Assembly (NCBI GenBank): GCA_037903475.1 | Contig: JBAJFG010000232.1 | Location: forward strand, 310,001 to 374,000 | DNA: 64,000 nt | Direction of reading: 5' to 3' | Source of the DNA: Ancylostoma caninum | Taxonomy: Eukaryota; Nematoda; Chromadorea; Rhabditida; Ancylostomatidae | In this document: one piece after another, positions 9,790 through 21,344 of the stretch | Position numbering within the stretch: the stretch's first letter is position 1 | Layout: each line of letters begins with the position of its first letter | The notes under the pieces: model-generated | What the model saw: only the letters and a program-made list of their open reading frames with translations | The model's database searches: none | Told to the model about the DNA's origin: nothing | Program-made: the position numbers and the translations under genes

Positions 9790-12285
9790 ATGTATATATA
9801 AAATAAATTGTCAAATATGCCTAGGCTCAAAGATCAGAGTATATCGAGATTAATTCAGAATATTTTTCAAACGTACTATAATCTTTTCCAGTAATATGGT
9901 TGGCTAAAGTACCTGATAATATCAGCAACAAAGAGCAGGTAGCGGATAGAGCGCCCATAATAGCCTGAAAAAAAAAGCCTTGTGAAACAGAAATTAATGC
10001 GGAATGAGGTGAACGAATAGCTAGCTAATCAGGAGTTCTGCGGCTGAAAGTGAACGATGTGTGAAACGCCAGGAAATTAGCAAAACCAACGAGAAGATTA
10101 GATTAGAAAGGATTCAACGATCCCCACACGATCCAGTAGCTCTTTTATGCTGTCGAAACGGATGGACGAGTTTCTCGTATCAATCGTGTATCGCACGAAA
10201 AACGATGAGTGCCGTTCTTAACGCATTTAAACTCGTCCAACAGCCTCATTCGAACCTTGTTGCTTAGAATGAACGATTGGTAATAAGAGTATGCATGAGA
10301 GGTTTGCCGACGAACGAACGGACATGTGGAACTGCTTAACCACTGAAAAGGGATGGGGCGTGAGCATCACTTGTAACTCTGGGTAGCTGGTCTAACTGGC
10401 AGTACTATACTGTCAGTTTCAAAGATTGTGCTCACAACCTGTATTTGGTATAGCAGAACTAGCGCACTACAGGATGCACAGCAGTGGAATTGCCCATCTG
10501 GATCAGCTTCACCAGTGTAAAATTTTTGTGCAGATCTCCACTAAGCCGGCGTTCTCCAGGGTTTCAGGAAGAGCCCGAAATTCACAAGGTATTGTGGAAG
10601 GGGTGGAGGCACTTGCCTCGCATTACAGGCTCCAGCCGTCAGAACTGCTATGCTGACCAATCTGTAGGCATGTCCTAGCAGGGTGCTTATGCCTCTAGTA
10701 TTTTTCCTCAATTCCAGAAGTCAACCAAAGCTTTCTTTGACAGGTCCATAAAAATTGCATCATGGCATGGGAAAGCAACATCGAACTTGTCCTAATAAAT
10801 GACCGGTTTTTCTGCCGTAATGACGTAATCACCTGTCCACTGCCTGCTAAGTGTCTAGCCGTTTCTTGCCAGAACGGCGTAACTCACCATGACCTACGAT
10901 TCCCGCCTGCGCGATCTCACCTCGTGCGAATTCTTCTAGGATGTGGAGAAAATTGTTGCGATTTCGATGAAAAAGCGGAACAAGACACTATTAGCTTGTT
11001 CTAGAAAGGGCTGCTGTGTTATACGATGGAGATCTTTGAACGGATTCTAGACGGAAGACTACGTAACATTTATTTATTTATTTATTTATCGGACGTGTAC
11101 AAGTACATGTAATAGCCAGTCACAAACAGTCATAGTACAATTGGTTGAAGGCAGCACTCACGATAACTTTCATGTCCGGAATTTTGATTGTTTTGGAGTC
11201 TGGACAATAGTCCCAGCAATTCTACGCAAGGTGCACCGCCGGGGGCATCAGCATATCCAGGCATCCGCGGATGATTAGTGGCGCGATACGAATTAGCTGT
11301 TTCCTGCCGTTATTAGTCAGTTTTCCAACGATAGCGTTTGTTTTCCAAGCTTGTTTCGAGAAGTTTCGAATTGCGACGATCTGCTTTCCCCATTTACGCT
11401 CGTTCGATTGTTATTCGACCGTATGATAGCTTGTTTTTCCGAGAATTTTCAATATTTCCAATATGGAGTGAATTTCTGTTTTCGTCAGTTTTTTTGGCAG
11501 TTTTCGAGTTCTGACAAAATTGACCACTTTATCCGTGGCCTTCACAGTCAAAAACCCGAGTCCGCCGAGTGACAGGTTCTTTGTAGGGGCTGCCTTTCCT
11601 AGAAGGAGTGTACTTCTCAGGAAATATATTACTACGCAACAATTTATGGAAATCGGTCACACTCTACAAAAAATTTCGATCTGACCTGAGTTTTAGCCTT
11701 GGCGGTCGAAAGCCTGAGTGGAGCTTGCCTTGTTTTTGAGCCAATGATAGTGAAAAACTCGTTGGTACTAACAGAGATTAGTAACATCTCCAGGTGCATG
11801 GAAGGGTTTCTTTCTTTAAGGATTGAAGATGGAACTACCACTATCAGGTATAGGCCGAATGTAAACCTTATATGCTTCTACAAGACATGGGTTTCTCTTG
11901 CTTGGAGGACTTTAAAGAGGTTAAACGTTCTGCGAAGTCCTTTTGCTACTAGATATCCATAATGCGCCAAAAAAAACTAGGTTACAATCATAGAGAAATA
12001 CTAGGTCATGCACTTTGGAAACTATTTCAAGACTTGTTTTTTCAAAAAGATAATTTGGATCTTGGAATGTTTTCTTCCAATGCACATAACATATGTTTTG
12101 TGGACGGATATAAATGATTCATTCATCTCAGACCAGTGACGGAATCGGCAATTGCTAACTGAAGACTGGTCATGCATTTTTCATTTCGACTAGTGCGGTA
12201 AATTCAGAGGTCGTCAGCGAACATAATACATGTGACGTGACTTCGAAAAGTTTTGGTCCCGTTGACATCGTTGTGGTAATGCTGA
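9790..12285. other. Gene-poor stretch
   Basis: No exon chain or conserved motif is recognisable on either strand. There is a short (ATTT)n tract at about 11070-11090. Open frames of 60-90 codons occur but without signal peptides, cysteine patterns or domain motifs. Confidence 0.4.
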
Positions 12286-12289
12286 AGAA

Positions 12290-13010
12290 GTGTGGGTTCG
12301 TCAAGTGTTGAAGTACAAATGAAGCTATTCACGCAGTTCGAGCACTGGATGAGAAGCATCGAGAAAAGAGGTAGACAGTACATCCACCCATTCCCGATCT
12401 CGAAAAGGCCTGACTCCTGTTACATTCTTATTGGGATCCGAAAAATATGTCAGATGAGTAAGTTCGTCGCAAGTGTTCTGCAGAAACATCAGCACCGTTT
12501 ATTTTGCGTGGGAGTGCACCAAGCCTTTGGATTTTCACAGCTTCTCTTTATTGGTTGTATGGATACGATGTCAGGCGATCTTCAGTTGAGGTCACAGTGG
12601 GCACTCTCTCAGAGGATGCTGCGAGTATCCTGATGGAATTCCTTCAGGATCCTGAAGCAAAAAGTACATGCATGGGAAGATGGGGTGGAACAGCATGTGG
12701 TGAAGCTCAACATCACCAAGACAGAATAGGTCGAGTGTGGAGAGCGAACTTCAGGTCAATTTCTGTGGACAATACCAAACTTTCGAAAGTGTCTGTGTTA
12801 GAGTATCTCTAATCCCGTATTTCAACTGACGGTAGCACACTAGTCGAAGATGAATGCCCAGCGAACCTGCATGCAGTAGGTGGAGGCAGTTCACAAGAGT
12901 TATGTGCGAATGGAAGGTCCCACTGAAGCTAAAGTTGAAGACATATCGCACAATAGCACGATCTGACGACCTGCAGCATTGCAGTAACATGTCACAGGCC
13001 AGTATTGGTC
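12290..13010 (+). pseudogene. Decayed RTE-type LINE reverse transcriptase
   Basis: Plus-strand fragments in shifting frames match the order of an RTE reverse transcriptase C-terminal half: LLFIGCMDTMSGDLQ (about 12543-12587), VLEYL.SRISTDGSTL (about 12800-12845, with a stop where the family has LGS), then WRQFTRVMCEWKVPLKLKLKTYRT (about 12880-12952). The YADD active site is no longer readable. Multiple stops and frameshifts mark it as dead. Confidence 0.7.
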
Positions 13011-13034
13011 ACAGGTCAATATTGAATGGATTGA

Positions 13035-13160
13035 TTTTTTCCCACTTTTGCTCAGTGGTCGGTGAGTACTGGAAGCCTAATTGGTTTTTCGGGACGTCGA
13101 ACACGAATATGGTAACCATTTTACACGAATTATTGATCTCGTTGATTTTAGACCTTTCTG
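13035..13160 (+). repeat. Copy of a roughly 130-bp repeat also seen near 48.7-49.0 kb
   Basis: The stretch TGGTCGGTGAGT, then a gap, then GAACACGAATATGGTAACC and ATTGATCTCGTTGATTTTA matches, with divergence, the repeated unit at 48690-49020. It directly follows the RTE relic and could be part of that element or a separate short repeat. Confidence 0.5.
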
Positions 13161-13404
13161 TGAGAGTACCTTTGACGGGTGGGTTCTTTATTGGCTCGTA
13201 CTCAACTCAATTATTTCGTTATTATTTTTAATATTTGTCCTTTAGCACGTAATATTGAAATTAATATTTTTCATAATTTCCCTTTCGAAATTCCAGCCAA
13301 AAGCCCCTCCCACCTTGCACGCATGCGCCGCCGGGGTACAGGCTGTACTGACCATACTGCGTATTTGCATACGTTACATCACTTTGCTTCTCCTCAAAAA
13401 GGGG

Positions 13405-13580
13405 CGCACGTCGAACGTCAGCCTTCCGACATCAAGCGATCATGCTGGTCACGGTCCCCTCCTAATTCGAAGGTCACGTCAAAATTCCAGATGTCAACCT
13501 CCTGCCTCGTCCACCGTCGCAACCCTTGTCTAACGTCAAATTTCCAACATCGATCGATCATGCCGGTCACGGTATCACAA
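13405..13580 (+). repeat. Diverged tandem repeat
   Basis: The motif ACGTCA..TTCC.ACATC..CGATCATGC.GGTCACGGT appears at about 13411-13452 and again at about 13531-13574, with a partial third copy between. Spacing is near 120 bases. The surrounding plus-strand open frames (13179-13691) are a by-product of the repeat rather than a recognisable gene. Confidence 0.5.
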
Positions 13581-14004
13581 ATTCAACAGAAATTTTTTGT
13601 AGGAGCAAGTAGAGGTCAGCAAATGAAGTCGGAACGGAGACGTATTGAACGGTTGGTCATTATTGCTCATCAAAATGAGTCTCGACGCTAAGAAACTACT
13701 CTGCGTCCTTTAAATTAGAAAAGGAGCGCATCAAACAACTCTAAGCCTTACATTATAAGGTTTGCCAGAAATTTCAGCTCATTTTGTGCATGCAAATGGA
13801 ACTGTTTTTTTTTTGCTTTGGAAGGCATGAATTTTTTTGTGGTTAAGGTTATCGTCGAAAATCTACTGTAGATAAAAAAACGCGCATACACTGAAGACGG
13901 TCACTTTCTGGTGAATGATGGTAACGGAGGCGCACGTGCTGTTTTCTCTGGGAAGAAAGCAGATGGTGATTGAAAGGCGACAAGAACGGGATGCTCAAAG
14001 GCGA

Positions 14005-14560
14005 AGTCTCTCCAGAATTTTGCCCATTCAGGTTTTTTGTTCTCTAAAATCCAAACCATCTAAGTAGCACGTATTTCATGTTTGAGTTATCGTTGTAAGC
14101 GCTATCCGTCAATGGAAGAAAAGTTCGAGGACTACTGTAGCCGGAAGAGAAAATGCTCCAGCAGACAAAGACTGCCCGTGTGCATAATGTACAGCGGGTG
14201 ACATTGCGAGTAGATGCATACAACTTGAATAAAACGCTTCCTTAATGCCTTCCACCCCTCATAAAACAGTCTACGTACAGCCTTTTCAATACGAGATTCG
14301 CCCTACGACGGCGGAATAAACGGCATGTGAGGTGAGTGGTGTAGCGTTGTTTGAAAGCATGAGCTCCGCAAGTGCGCAAACACAATACAAAAATTGATCG
14401 ACGAAAATCGTTAGTTGTGGGAGCTCCTCGGGAATTTTCCTGTTGTTTTCGTCCAAGTCGTCGCTGTGGGCGACGAATTTAGAGAGAATACAGGAAACAA
14501 AAATTTGCTCAAACCTTGTCTCCAGGAAAATCCACGTGGAGAATGAAGACAATGTGAAAG
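14005..14560 (-). repeat. Dispersed repeat family A, copy 1
   Basis: Shares order and sequence with 27010-27640: a head reading TTTTTTGTTCTCT..AAATCCAAACCAT..GTAGCACGTAT, then a segment whose minus-strand translation contains DENNRKIPEELPQ, DQFLYCVCA and LSNNATPL. The second copy gives DENCRNTPEKVPQ, DQFRHGVCG and LSNDVIRR in the corresponding places. The conserved frame suggests decayed coding sequence of a transposon, but I cannot name the family. Confidence 0.6.
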
Positions 14561-14856
14561 ACCGATAAACCGGCAGATTTACGAAGTCAAATGTACTAAA
14601 ATGTTTATGAAAGATTGAGAAAGACAGATCACATCAATCAATCACAGATCATGTAGCTGGTGATTTTCCCAGAATATATCTACCCTGCGCACTAAGAGCG
14701 AAGTAAATTAAATAAATGGGTTTGATTGATAATTTATATCGCGCCGCGCGCAACTCTACCTCTGTGGCCGAGTCCCGACACGCGCACGGTAATTCCCACG
14801 CAGTTGTCGCGTGCAGATGGCGTGGCGCGTCTGATTTCCGAAATGCTGTGACGCCA

Positions 14857-14986
14857 GGGCTGGGATTCATGAAACGATAATCAAGCAAACCAAGGATGGC
14901 TAGCGGGATTGGTTATCGTATTGGCTACATATAGCTAAGTTTGCTAGCCTGGGTTTGCCTGGTTATCGTTTCATAAATCCCAGCCC
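14857..14986. mobile_element. 130-bp palindromic MITE
   Basis: The left end GGGCTGGGATTCATGAAACG and the right end CGTTTCATAAATCCCAGCCC are 24-bp inverted repeats with one mismatch. The interior continues the palindrome (CAAACC..GCTAGC against GCTAGCCTGGGTTTG). I could not define a clear target duplication. It has no coding capacity. Confidence 0.75.
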
Positions 14987-14989
14987 AGA

Positions 14990-17900
14990 CGGTCGGGTTC
15001 CTCTCTGCTCTCGCGTCATTGTTGATATAGTTGTCGTTCGCATTGATACCACTCCAGTAGCAGCGGGTCCTTCTCCAGCTGACGATGTCGTGCTCGGCGA
15101 ACAAGACCATCTACCATCTACCTCTAAGTTGGCCCTACAATCTTCAGTGTACCATCATTTATTGCCTCGCATTGATGTCGTGTTTTGTATACCACAAACT
15201 ATCAGTCGTATTTTGTTCTGTTATGCATGTAGTATGTCGCAACATTTCCTTCCTTGCAAATAATCACCATGTGGGGGGCCGGGGTTAACGGTAGGTAGGG
15301 ATCTTGTGAGGGAGACGGGAAGACGGGGAGCGGGATCCATGTGGGATCCCTCGCGCTGAATATAAACTAAAGACCATTAATAGCTTACTAAGATAGGTCT
15401 CAAATTCTTCCATGTACAAAAGAGGCCGAGAATTATCCGTACGAGCGGTTCGAGTTGCCACAAACTACATGATGGTTTCAAAGGGAAGAATGAGCAAAGA
15501 TGATTGACATGAGAAGAACAAAGATCAGCAATGATGATGACATTCGAGAAGAAAGGAAGAACTGTGAAGTAAAAATCACTAAGAACAAAAAGAGTCACGT
15601 AAGGAGTCAACTCATCCGAACAAAGCCGGCAAAAAATTCCAATTCCAAATTTTTTCACCAGAAAAAATAACGAAGTGAATTCGCAGAATATTTAAATTAG
15701 AAATAAATACGTATCAGAACATCTAGACCGGATCCCAATCAGAGACAACACAATAACAAAATTAAGCAAATAAATGGCGAGAAATAGAAATGCATACGGA
15801 AACTTCGAAGAAAGGCGAAAAAAAGAGCAATCGAAGTATAGTAAAAGTTGGCTCGGCGACTCCAACTAAGGAAATGCACTAGTTCCCATCTCAGTAAGAA
15901 AAAAAACGAATGAACGAGAATGTTCCGAATCACACTTGTGCAGGGGTCGAAATAACGTCGTGGAACTGGCAACACCATCACACCATCTCACTATTCACAC
16001 ACAATTGACGTGATTCTCGTGAACAACGAAAGTGCGTTCGGAACAAGGTCGGAGCGGTCGCAAGTTTGAATTTTCCCTAGCACGTCGCGAAAGAAAAGAG
16101 AACGGCAACATCCTAGACGTTGCGTGCGAAAGGAGCAGTCTCGAGATAGAATTCGCACCGGATTCGAATGTTCAGACTTTCTCAGTCCCCCGCACTAGAA
16201 AAAAAAACCTCACCTAGGCGGCTGAAAACCTGCCGCTGAAACCTGCTCTCTGTAAGTTTTTCTCAGCTCGGCACCAGATGATATTGCAAAGCTGAGTCCG
16301 ATTTTATTTTACAATGAAACCGAAGCAAGTGAAATAACAGCTACAAAGTTTTCTATGTTAAAGAATACACGCCAATACGCCCATTTCACGAACGGGTCAC
16401 GGCGTCTCTTCGTTGATTGGCGTGAAAGAAATCCCACGGAAAATTGCTGGAGAGGTTTTCAGCTCTGATTCATTTTGAGAATTGAATACACAAGAAATTC
16501 CCGGTCTTTAAAATGCTTGAGGAAACCTACTTATACTCCCAGCATTCCTAAAAGGTTCATGCATAAAACGAAAGCTGAACAGTCATTAAAAACACGGAAA
16601 CTAGAAGCGAGTTTATAATTTACTAGACGGCATGCCTGGGTGCTTTACTGCTCTCGGCTACTTCACACTGATGAGGACAATATTACTTGTGACTATTGCG
16701 TTTGAAAATCTAATTACAGACACCTTTTACCATATCATTCGCAAAATGTTAATAAAATTGTTTGGGTAATGACTTCATGGAAAACGCTTGTCATATTTGT
16801 GTTCAGTGTGTTCAGTAACCTCAGCAAGCGTGTTGTCGTATTGAAGAACCCTAATAGGTACGTATTCACCAAACCCTGGCCAAAAGGTGCGTAAAATCAA
16901 TAAAATCAAATGATTAAAAAAGAGCTTGGGAAATTCCGTTGAGCAGACATCGTATCGCAGCATACAAAAACTGATCTCCGTGAGTTGTCAATTCTCCCCA
17001 CAAAGCCTGTTAATAGCAGCTTTCGTAGAATCCCTTGAACTGACAACATCTATAATGATACAGCACTGCGATAAAACAATCACCGAAGATTGGAACAATC
17101 GCAGTGGCCTGAGGATTTATAAACCCAATCTAACGAAGAGGAGCACATTGATTTTACCTGGAATGCGCCCATCAGGAAAAAAAAAGCAGTAAATGGCGTT
17201 TGTGAAGCTTAGTGGCTTTAATAGCCCACATCAAAATAAGAAAATAACACTTCACAACTAATTATCTCTATGAGTACATTACAGCACCATTTCCCGTCCA
17301 TACATACAAATATCATCTACAAGGGCAAGCAGGGTCCACAATTCCGGTTGTATAACTGGTCATGGACATCAAAATACCTCGGTCATACTCCACCTGTTGC
17401 AACACCTCAACACCTAGAAAGACCCTATATAGGAACCTTGCAGCAGGGAATAATTCACAAACGTTCTGTATAGGTTTCTCTCTCAAGACGAAAAGGAGAC
17501 TTTGGACTGGAAAAAATTTTCTGCATACGTAAATGAGAACACAAGATTTTCAGCATGCTGGTGTTATTTTGCTTTCTGATGCTGCGACTTTTACCTGGAG
17601 GGCACATGAAGGCATGGTCAAAAGAAAGACGAGCAAAATAGTCGGTGAGGGGTGCGGGTATGAATCAGTCGTGAGGAAAGTGGATTGATTCTGTTGTAAC
17701 TTGGCCAGGAGACAAGAATGTGTCACAGTTCATGTAGGTAGGATCACAGGAGAAGATAGAATAGGAGTAAGAAAGCACAAGACAACAATCTGCAACAACT
17801 GGACCAGTCCGTTGCAGCCAATGTCAGAAATACTATGGTTACAGTGAAAACGTATCCTTACGCATGACTTACCCCAGCAGACCAAGGTTAGCTCTTCTCG

Positions 17901-18235
17901 ACAAGTTAGCGGCGATCGCGATGAGCGTAGCGATAACTCTTCAAATGGCTCATTCTCCTAAGATTCGATTTCGTACGGATTGACCTTGATCTTCACCTGT
18001 AAGCAAGCATTGTAATGATTTCTGAGATGATGATTGAGAAAGGACCGCTGCAAGCTTCTCTTATTACTTGTGTAAAGGCGTCGTTCAACCGCTGCAGAAT
18101 AGTGCCCTTTATTTTCGGTGATGTAATCTATGCAGCATCCTGTCAGCGGGACGATATCGAGATTTTCTTTGTACCATCTCGTTGTTTGGCCATATCTCAA
18201 CAGGGAATGCTAACCAATTGCTTCACTTTACACTG
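14990..18235. other. Gene-poor stretch
   Basis: No gene is recognised. The part from 15370 to 16000 is purine-rich on the plus strand, giving long but low-complexity hydrophobic open frames on the minus strand. Around 17600-17850 there is vaguely retrotransposon-like sequence with stops. A short GGATCC-containing inverted repeat lies near 15335. Confidence 0.4.
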
Positions 18236-18239
18236 AATT

Positions 18240-18690
18240 CTAAGTTCTTCATTCTGCCCCCATTTCCCAAAGTGAATTACGAAACTGACGACCGCTGCCC
18301 TCCGCGTGATCTAGAACTTATTTTTTGTTAATAATTGATCTTTCTTGATATGCTGTTTCAGCAAAGAAAAGATTGAACAGAACACGTGATAGAACACCTA
18401 ATTGAGGCTCCCGCCTTCGAATTTTGAATACATCGGAGACTTTTGAGTTTATACGAGCTTGAAAGGTCCTATACTATGAAATTCTCTAGGCAACTTGCAA
18501 ATGCTTTCGTAAAAGCCTATCTTTCTGATTTTGTAAATAGCTTCTTGTGACTCACCCTATTAAAAGATTTTGCAAATTCAAAGTATATGACATCTACAGA
18601 CTTTTCTGTCCAACATTAGGGTTCAATCAGTGAGGGATTCCAGCATATTCGTGGTCTCTGATTCCCACTTGCACATCAGTGTTGAGATCT
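18240..18690 (-). pseudogene. Decayed CR1/Jockey-like reverse transcriptase fragment
   Basis: On the minus strand the fragments read VDVIYFEFAKSFNRVSHKKL, then IGFYESICK, then, after a frame change, SDVFKIRRREPQLGVLSRVL and FNLFF. These correspond to the LINE motifs Y.DF.KAFD.V.H..L, the following helix, and S.VPQGSVLGP.LF. The essential glycines and active site are lost. It is the opposite orientation to the related relic at 3490-4750. Confidence 0.7.
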
Positions 18691-18775
18691 TGGAATCAAA
18701 ATTTTTTCTCGAAATTTCCATAGTCGTCGTTCCTATTTGATGCGGTTTGAACATTTTTCGATAAGTGGTGACTTA

Positions 18776-19039
18776 TTCGTTGTAAGTGGGGAGAGAAAGC
18801 AAAATAAATATCGAACGGGATAGATAGAGGAGGTTCGTTTTTTTTTACACATTCGTATTTTTGACTTCCTTCCTCATTCACTAGTTGAACCGACTGCTCT
18901 TGACTTGTTCGTTGTAAGTGGGGAGAGAAAGCAAAATAAATATCGAACGGGATAGATAGAGGAGGTTCGTTTTTTTTTACACATTCGTATTTTTGACTTC
19001 CTTCCTCATTCACTAGTTGAACCAACTGCTTATTCCGGT
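18776..19039 (+). repeat. 132-bp tandem duplication
   Basis: Two adjacent units (18776-18907 and 18908-19039) start TTCGTTGTAAGTGGGGAGAG and are almost identical; differences concentrate at the very end of the second unit. The period is a multiple of three, so the minus-strand open frame runs through both copies as a 44-residue repeat, but nothing indicates that it is expressed. Confidence 0.9.
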
Positions 19040-20125
19040 GAAGGTCTACATCTCCTATTCTTGATTATAAGTGTTTCTATCGATCATCCTCACGATCAGT
19101 TTCCGAAGTGTATTTGAATTCCATGATGAGTCAAAATTATCAGCTCAGCTCAGGAGATTGCGAAATAGGGCAAAGCATGGGAATAAAACAACTAAAAATT
19201 AAAGGTGACAGCATTATCGACTTTGTATGAATCACCTTAGAGTACGTACACTTCGTCCTGTGTTAGCACTTTCAAAAACCATGAAGGTGGTAAATATCTG
19301 GTAAAGTGGCGCAGTCCATGAGAAAACTTTGCGTTTACTAAGATTCTAAAGTGTGGCTCTGGAATGGAAAAGAATACTTTCTCAGACCACTGAGAGCTGC
19401 TGAAAACTTAGGGAAAACAGTAACATTCTATTCAGTACCGCAAATCCTGGAACAGCTCCACTTGGGGTTACTTTTTGATCCTTGCTCGTAATTTTTATCG
19501 AGAATCCGCGTGGACACCGATCACCATATTGCTTTAATGAATTTCCGAGTTTGGAGCAAATGATCTGCCCACGATTGATAAGTATCATAACGAAAGTGCG
19601 AAGTATCAGGGAAAAGAAAGGAGAAAAATGGAGTTGTGACTCACCTTTGTCATAGGCGGGTACCAAAATCATGCTCCAGCAAGCAGACTTTATTAAAAGA
19701 GGGTAACCGCCATCACAATGAAGCAGAAGGACGACTTAGAAAGCAGCAAACTGGTAGCGATTCGTTCGAAAGTGAAAAAAGTCAATAGTTGAGAAAGGCA
19801 TATATATACTTCCCGAAAAAAATGTCTGTAAAGTTTAAAGAAAGGAAGGAGAAACTAGAGGCGAATAGAGAGTATTTAGGATAGAAGTCGAGAATTTGAA
19901 CAATGAATCGAAGCTCTGTTTAGCTCACTCTCTAACTTTGCCTTGTTCACCCTATTACAACCATGTTACCGACGCTAAGAATAGTATTTTAAAGGCACTC
20001 ATTTCTGAGATTTTCAATGGAATCTCCAGTTTCTATTGACCACAACGATATAAGTGATACCGAGCAAAACTACCACTAGACCCGTTTTAATTCTCATCTC
20101 TCGGGGAGCACGCGGGCGGAGTCAG
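19040..20125. other. No gene recognised
   Basis: A minus-strand frame at 19382-19672 contains a possible short exon (IICSKLGNSLKQYGDRC followed by FSIKITSK) preceded by a usable GGCAG acceptor. With no signal peptide, partner exon or family resemblance I do not call it a gene. Confidence 0.35.
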
Positions 20126-20129
20126 GAGA

Positions 20130-20575
20130 GGATACTAGGTTCATGCATGATGTTCCAGTTAGACATGGAGAAATCCAATCCTGTTAGGGAGGGGACGTTG
20201 GGGAACTCTCACGAGGTGTATGATTTTCCAAAAAGGTGTCGTAATTTCCTAGGATTGCGCATGGTCAGTGGACATCAGACTCACCAGCAAAGCATCCACA
20301 AGGAAACACGCGGTCTGAGACAGACGGGACGTATAACCCGCCTAGGCTGGTAGCACGACTGGCTTGCGTCGTGAGTTTATCTGCCATTTAACACACAACA
20401 CGCGATTGCACAGGAGGTCCGTTAGCTACCAACAATGTCGCTACGACATACGTAACACCACCTGGTCCCGCACACTATGCACAACTCACAGCTTAACGAC
20501 ATATGTGATATTGCAAGTGAGCTGCCACAATAATTTCCCAACAGGATCCAACTGTTATTAAACACATGTGTATGG
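20130..20575 (+). repeat. Dispersed repeat family B, copy 1
   Basis: The segment from about 20355 to 20560 (CTTGCGTCGTGAGTTTATCT through AACAGGATCCAACTGTTATTAA) recurs inverted at 27680-27900 with about 80 percent visual identity. The upstream part (GGAAACACGCGGTCTGAGAC) also recurs near 27920-27945. It may be the 3' end of a retrotransposon; no protein motif is visible. Confidence 0.65.
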
Positions 20576-20869
20576 TGGTAATTATGCTGACACATGTGGC
20601 CAATACTTTTCTGGCATCCATCTGTACATCTTGCTACACATCACGAACTTCAATACTGCCCACATTCATCGCCCGCAAGAATATACGCATAAGTACATAC
20701 AATACAAGAACTAAAAGGAAAAACACAACTGATCCGTCGCTCCGTGTCATTAGCAAACAAATCTTCCCGAACCTATAGGCCGAGCACGACAGGAGAAGTT
20801 CCATGCCTTCTAGCAGGCCCAGGGATGGCGACTTACCTCTCCGCAACGCGACTCTTATTCCTCCTGTAC

Positions 20870-21340
20870 TACGGGTTAGATGCTGTTGTTCGACACATGT
20901 GTTGATCCATCATCTTTCTTTTTGATTCCTACGCCCCGCGGTTGATACTCGACAAATGGATTGCCGTAGATGGCTTGCAGTTTATTCATAGGCGCGCTGG
21001 GGTAGTACCAAACGTGGCTCATGCGTGCGCTGCGTGGTAGGACCATTGTGCGCGGGGATCTGGCCACTCCTTGAGGATGTTGTAGAAAAAGCCGCGACAG
21101 AAGAACCACGTTTTGTGCTCTCGTTGAATTGCATTATGTGGAAACCTCGCCCTCCAGCCTTAGCGCCATTCCATGTTCCACCCATAAGCTCCCCACTGAT
21201 GAGGCTCGAAAACGGGGTTTTTTTTTGCCACTTCTGTTCAGAATCATATAACGTTGTGATCAAAAGCTGCTTTAGATTCTTATCATTCCTGGATGGGAGG
21301 GTGTCTTCAAAGTCGGAGACTCCCTCAGATCATCGATGAA
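20870..21340. other. GC-richer segment with overlapping open frames, probable repeat
   Basis: Three long open frames overlap here on both strands (up to 104 codons), which is unusual for the AT-rich surroundings. I recognise no protein domain and see no splice-linked partner exons. It is more likely an old repeat with few stop codons than a gene. Confidence 0.35.
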
Positions 21341-21344
21341 GCGT

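Noticed and set aside
13179..13691. 170-codon plus-strand open frame
   Set aside because: It runs through a diverged tandem repeat; cysteine and basic content come from the repeat and no domain is seen.
18696..19025. 109-codon minus-strand frame with a 44-residue repeat
   Set aside because: Explained by the 132-bp tandem duplication whose period is a multiple of three; no signal peptide or splice context.
20870..21340. Possible gene with three overlapping frames
   Set aside because: Open on both strands at once, with no motif and no splice partners; more likely an old GC-rich repeat.
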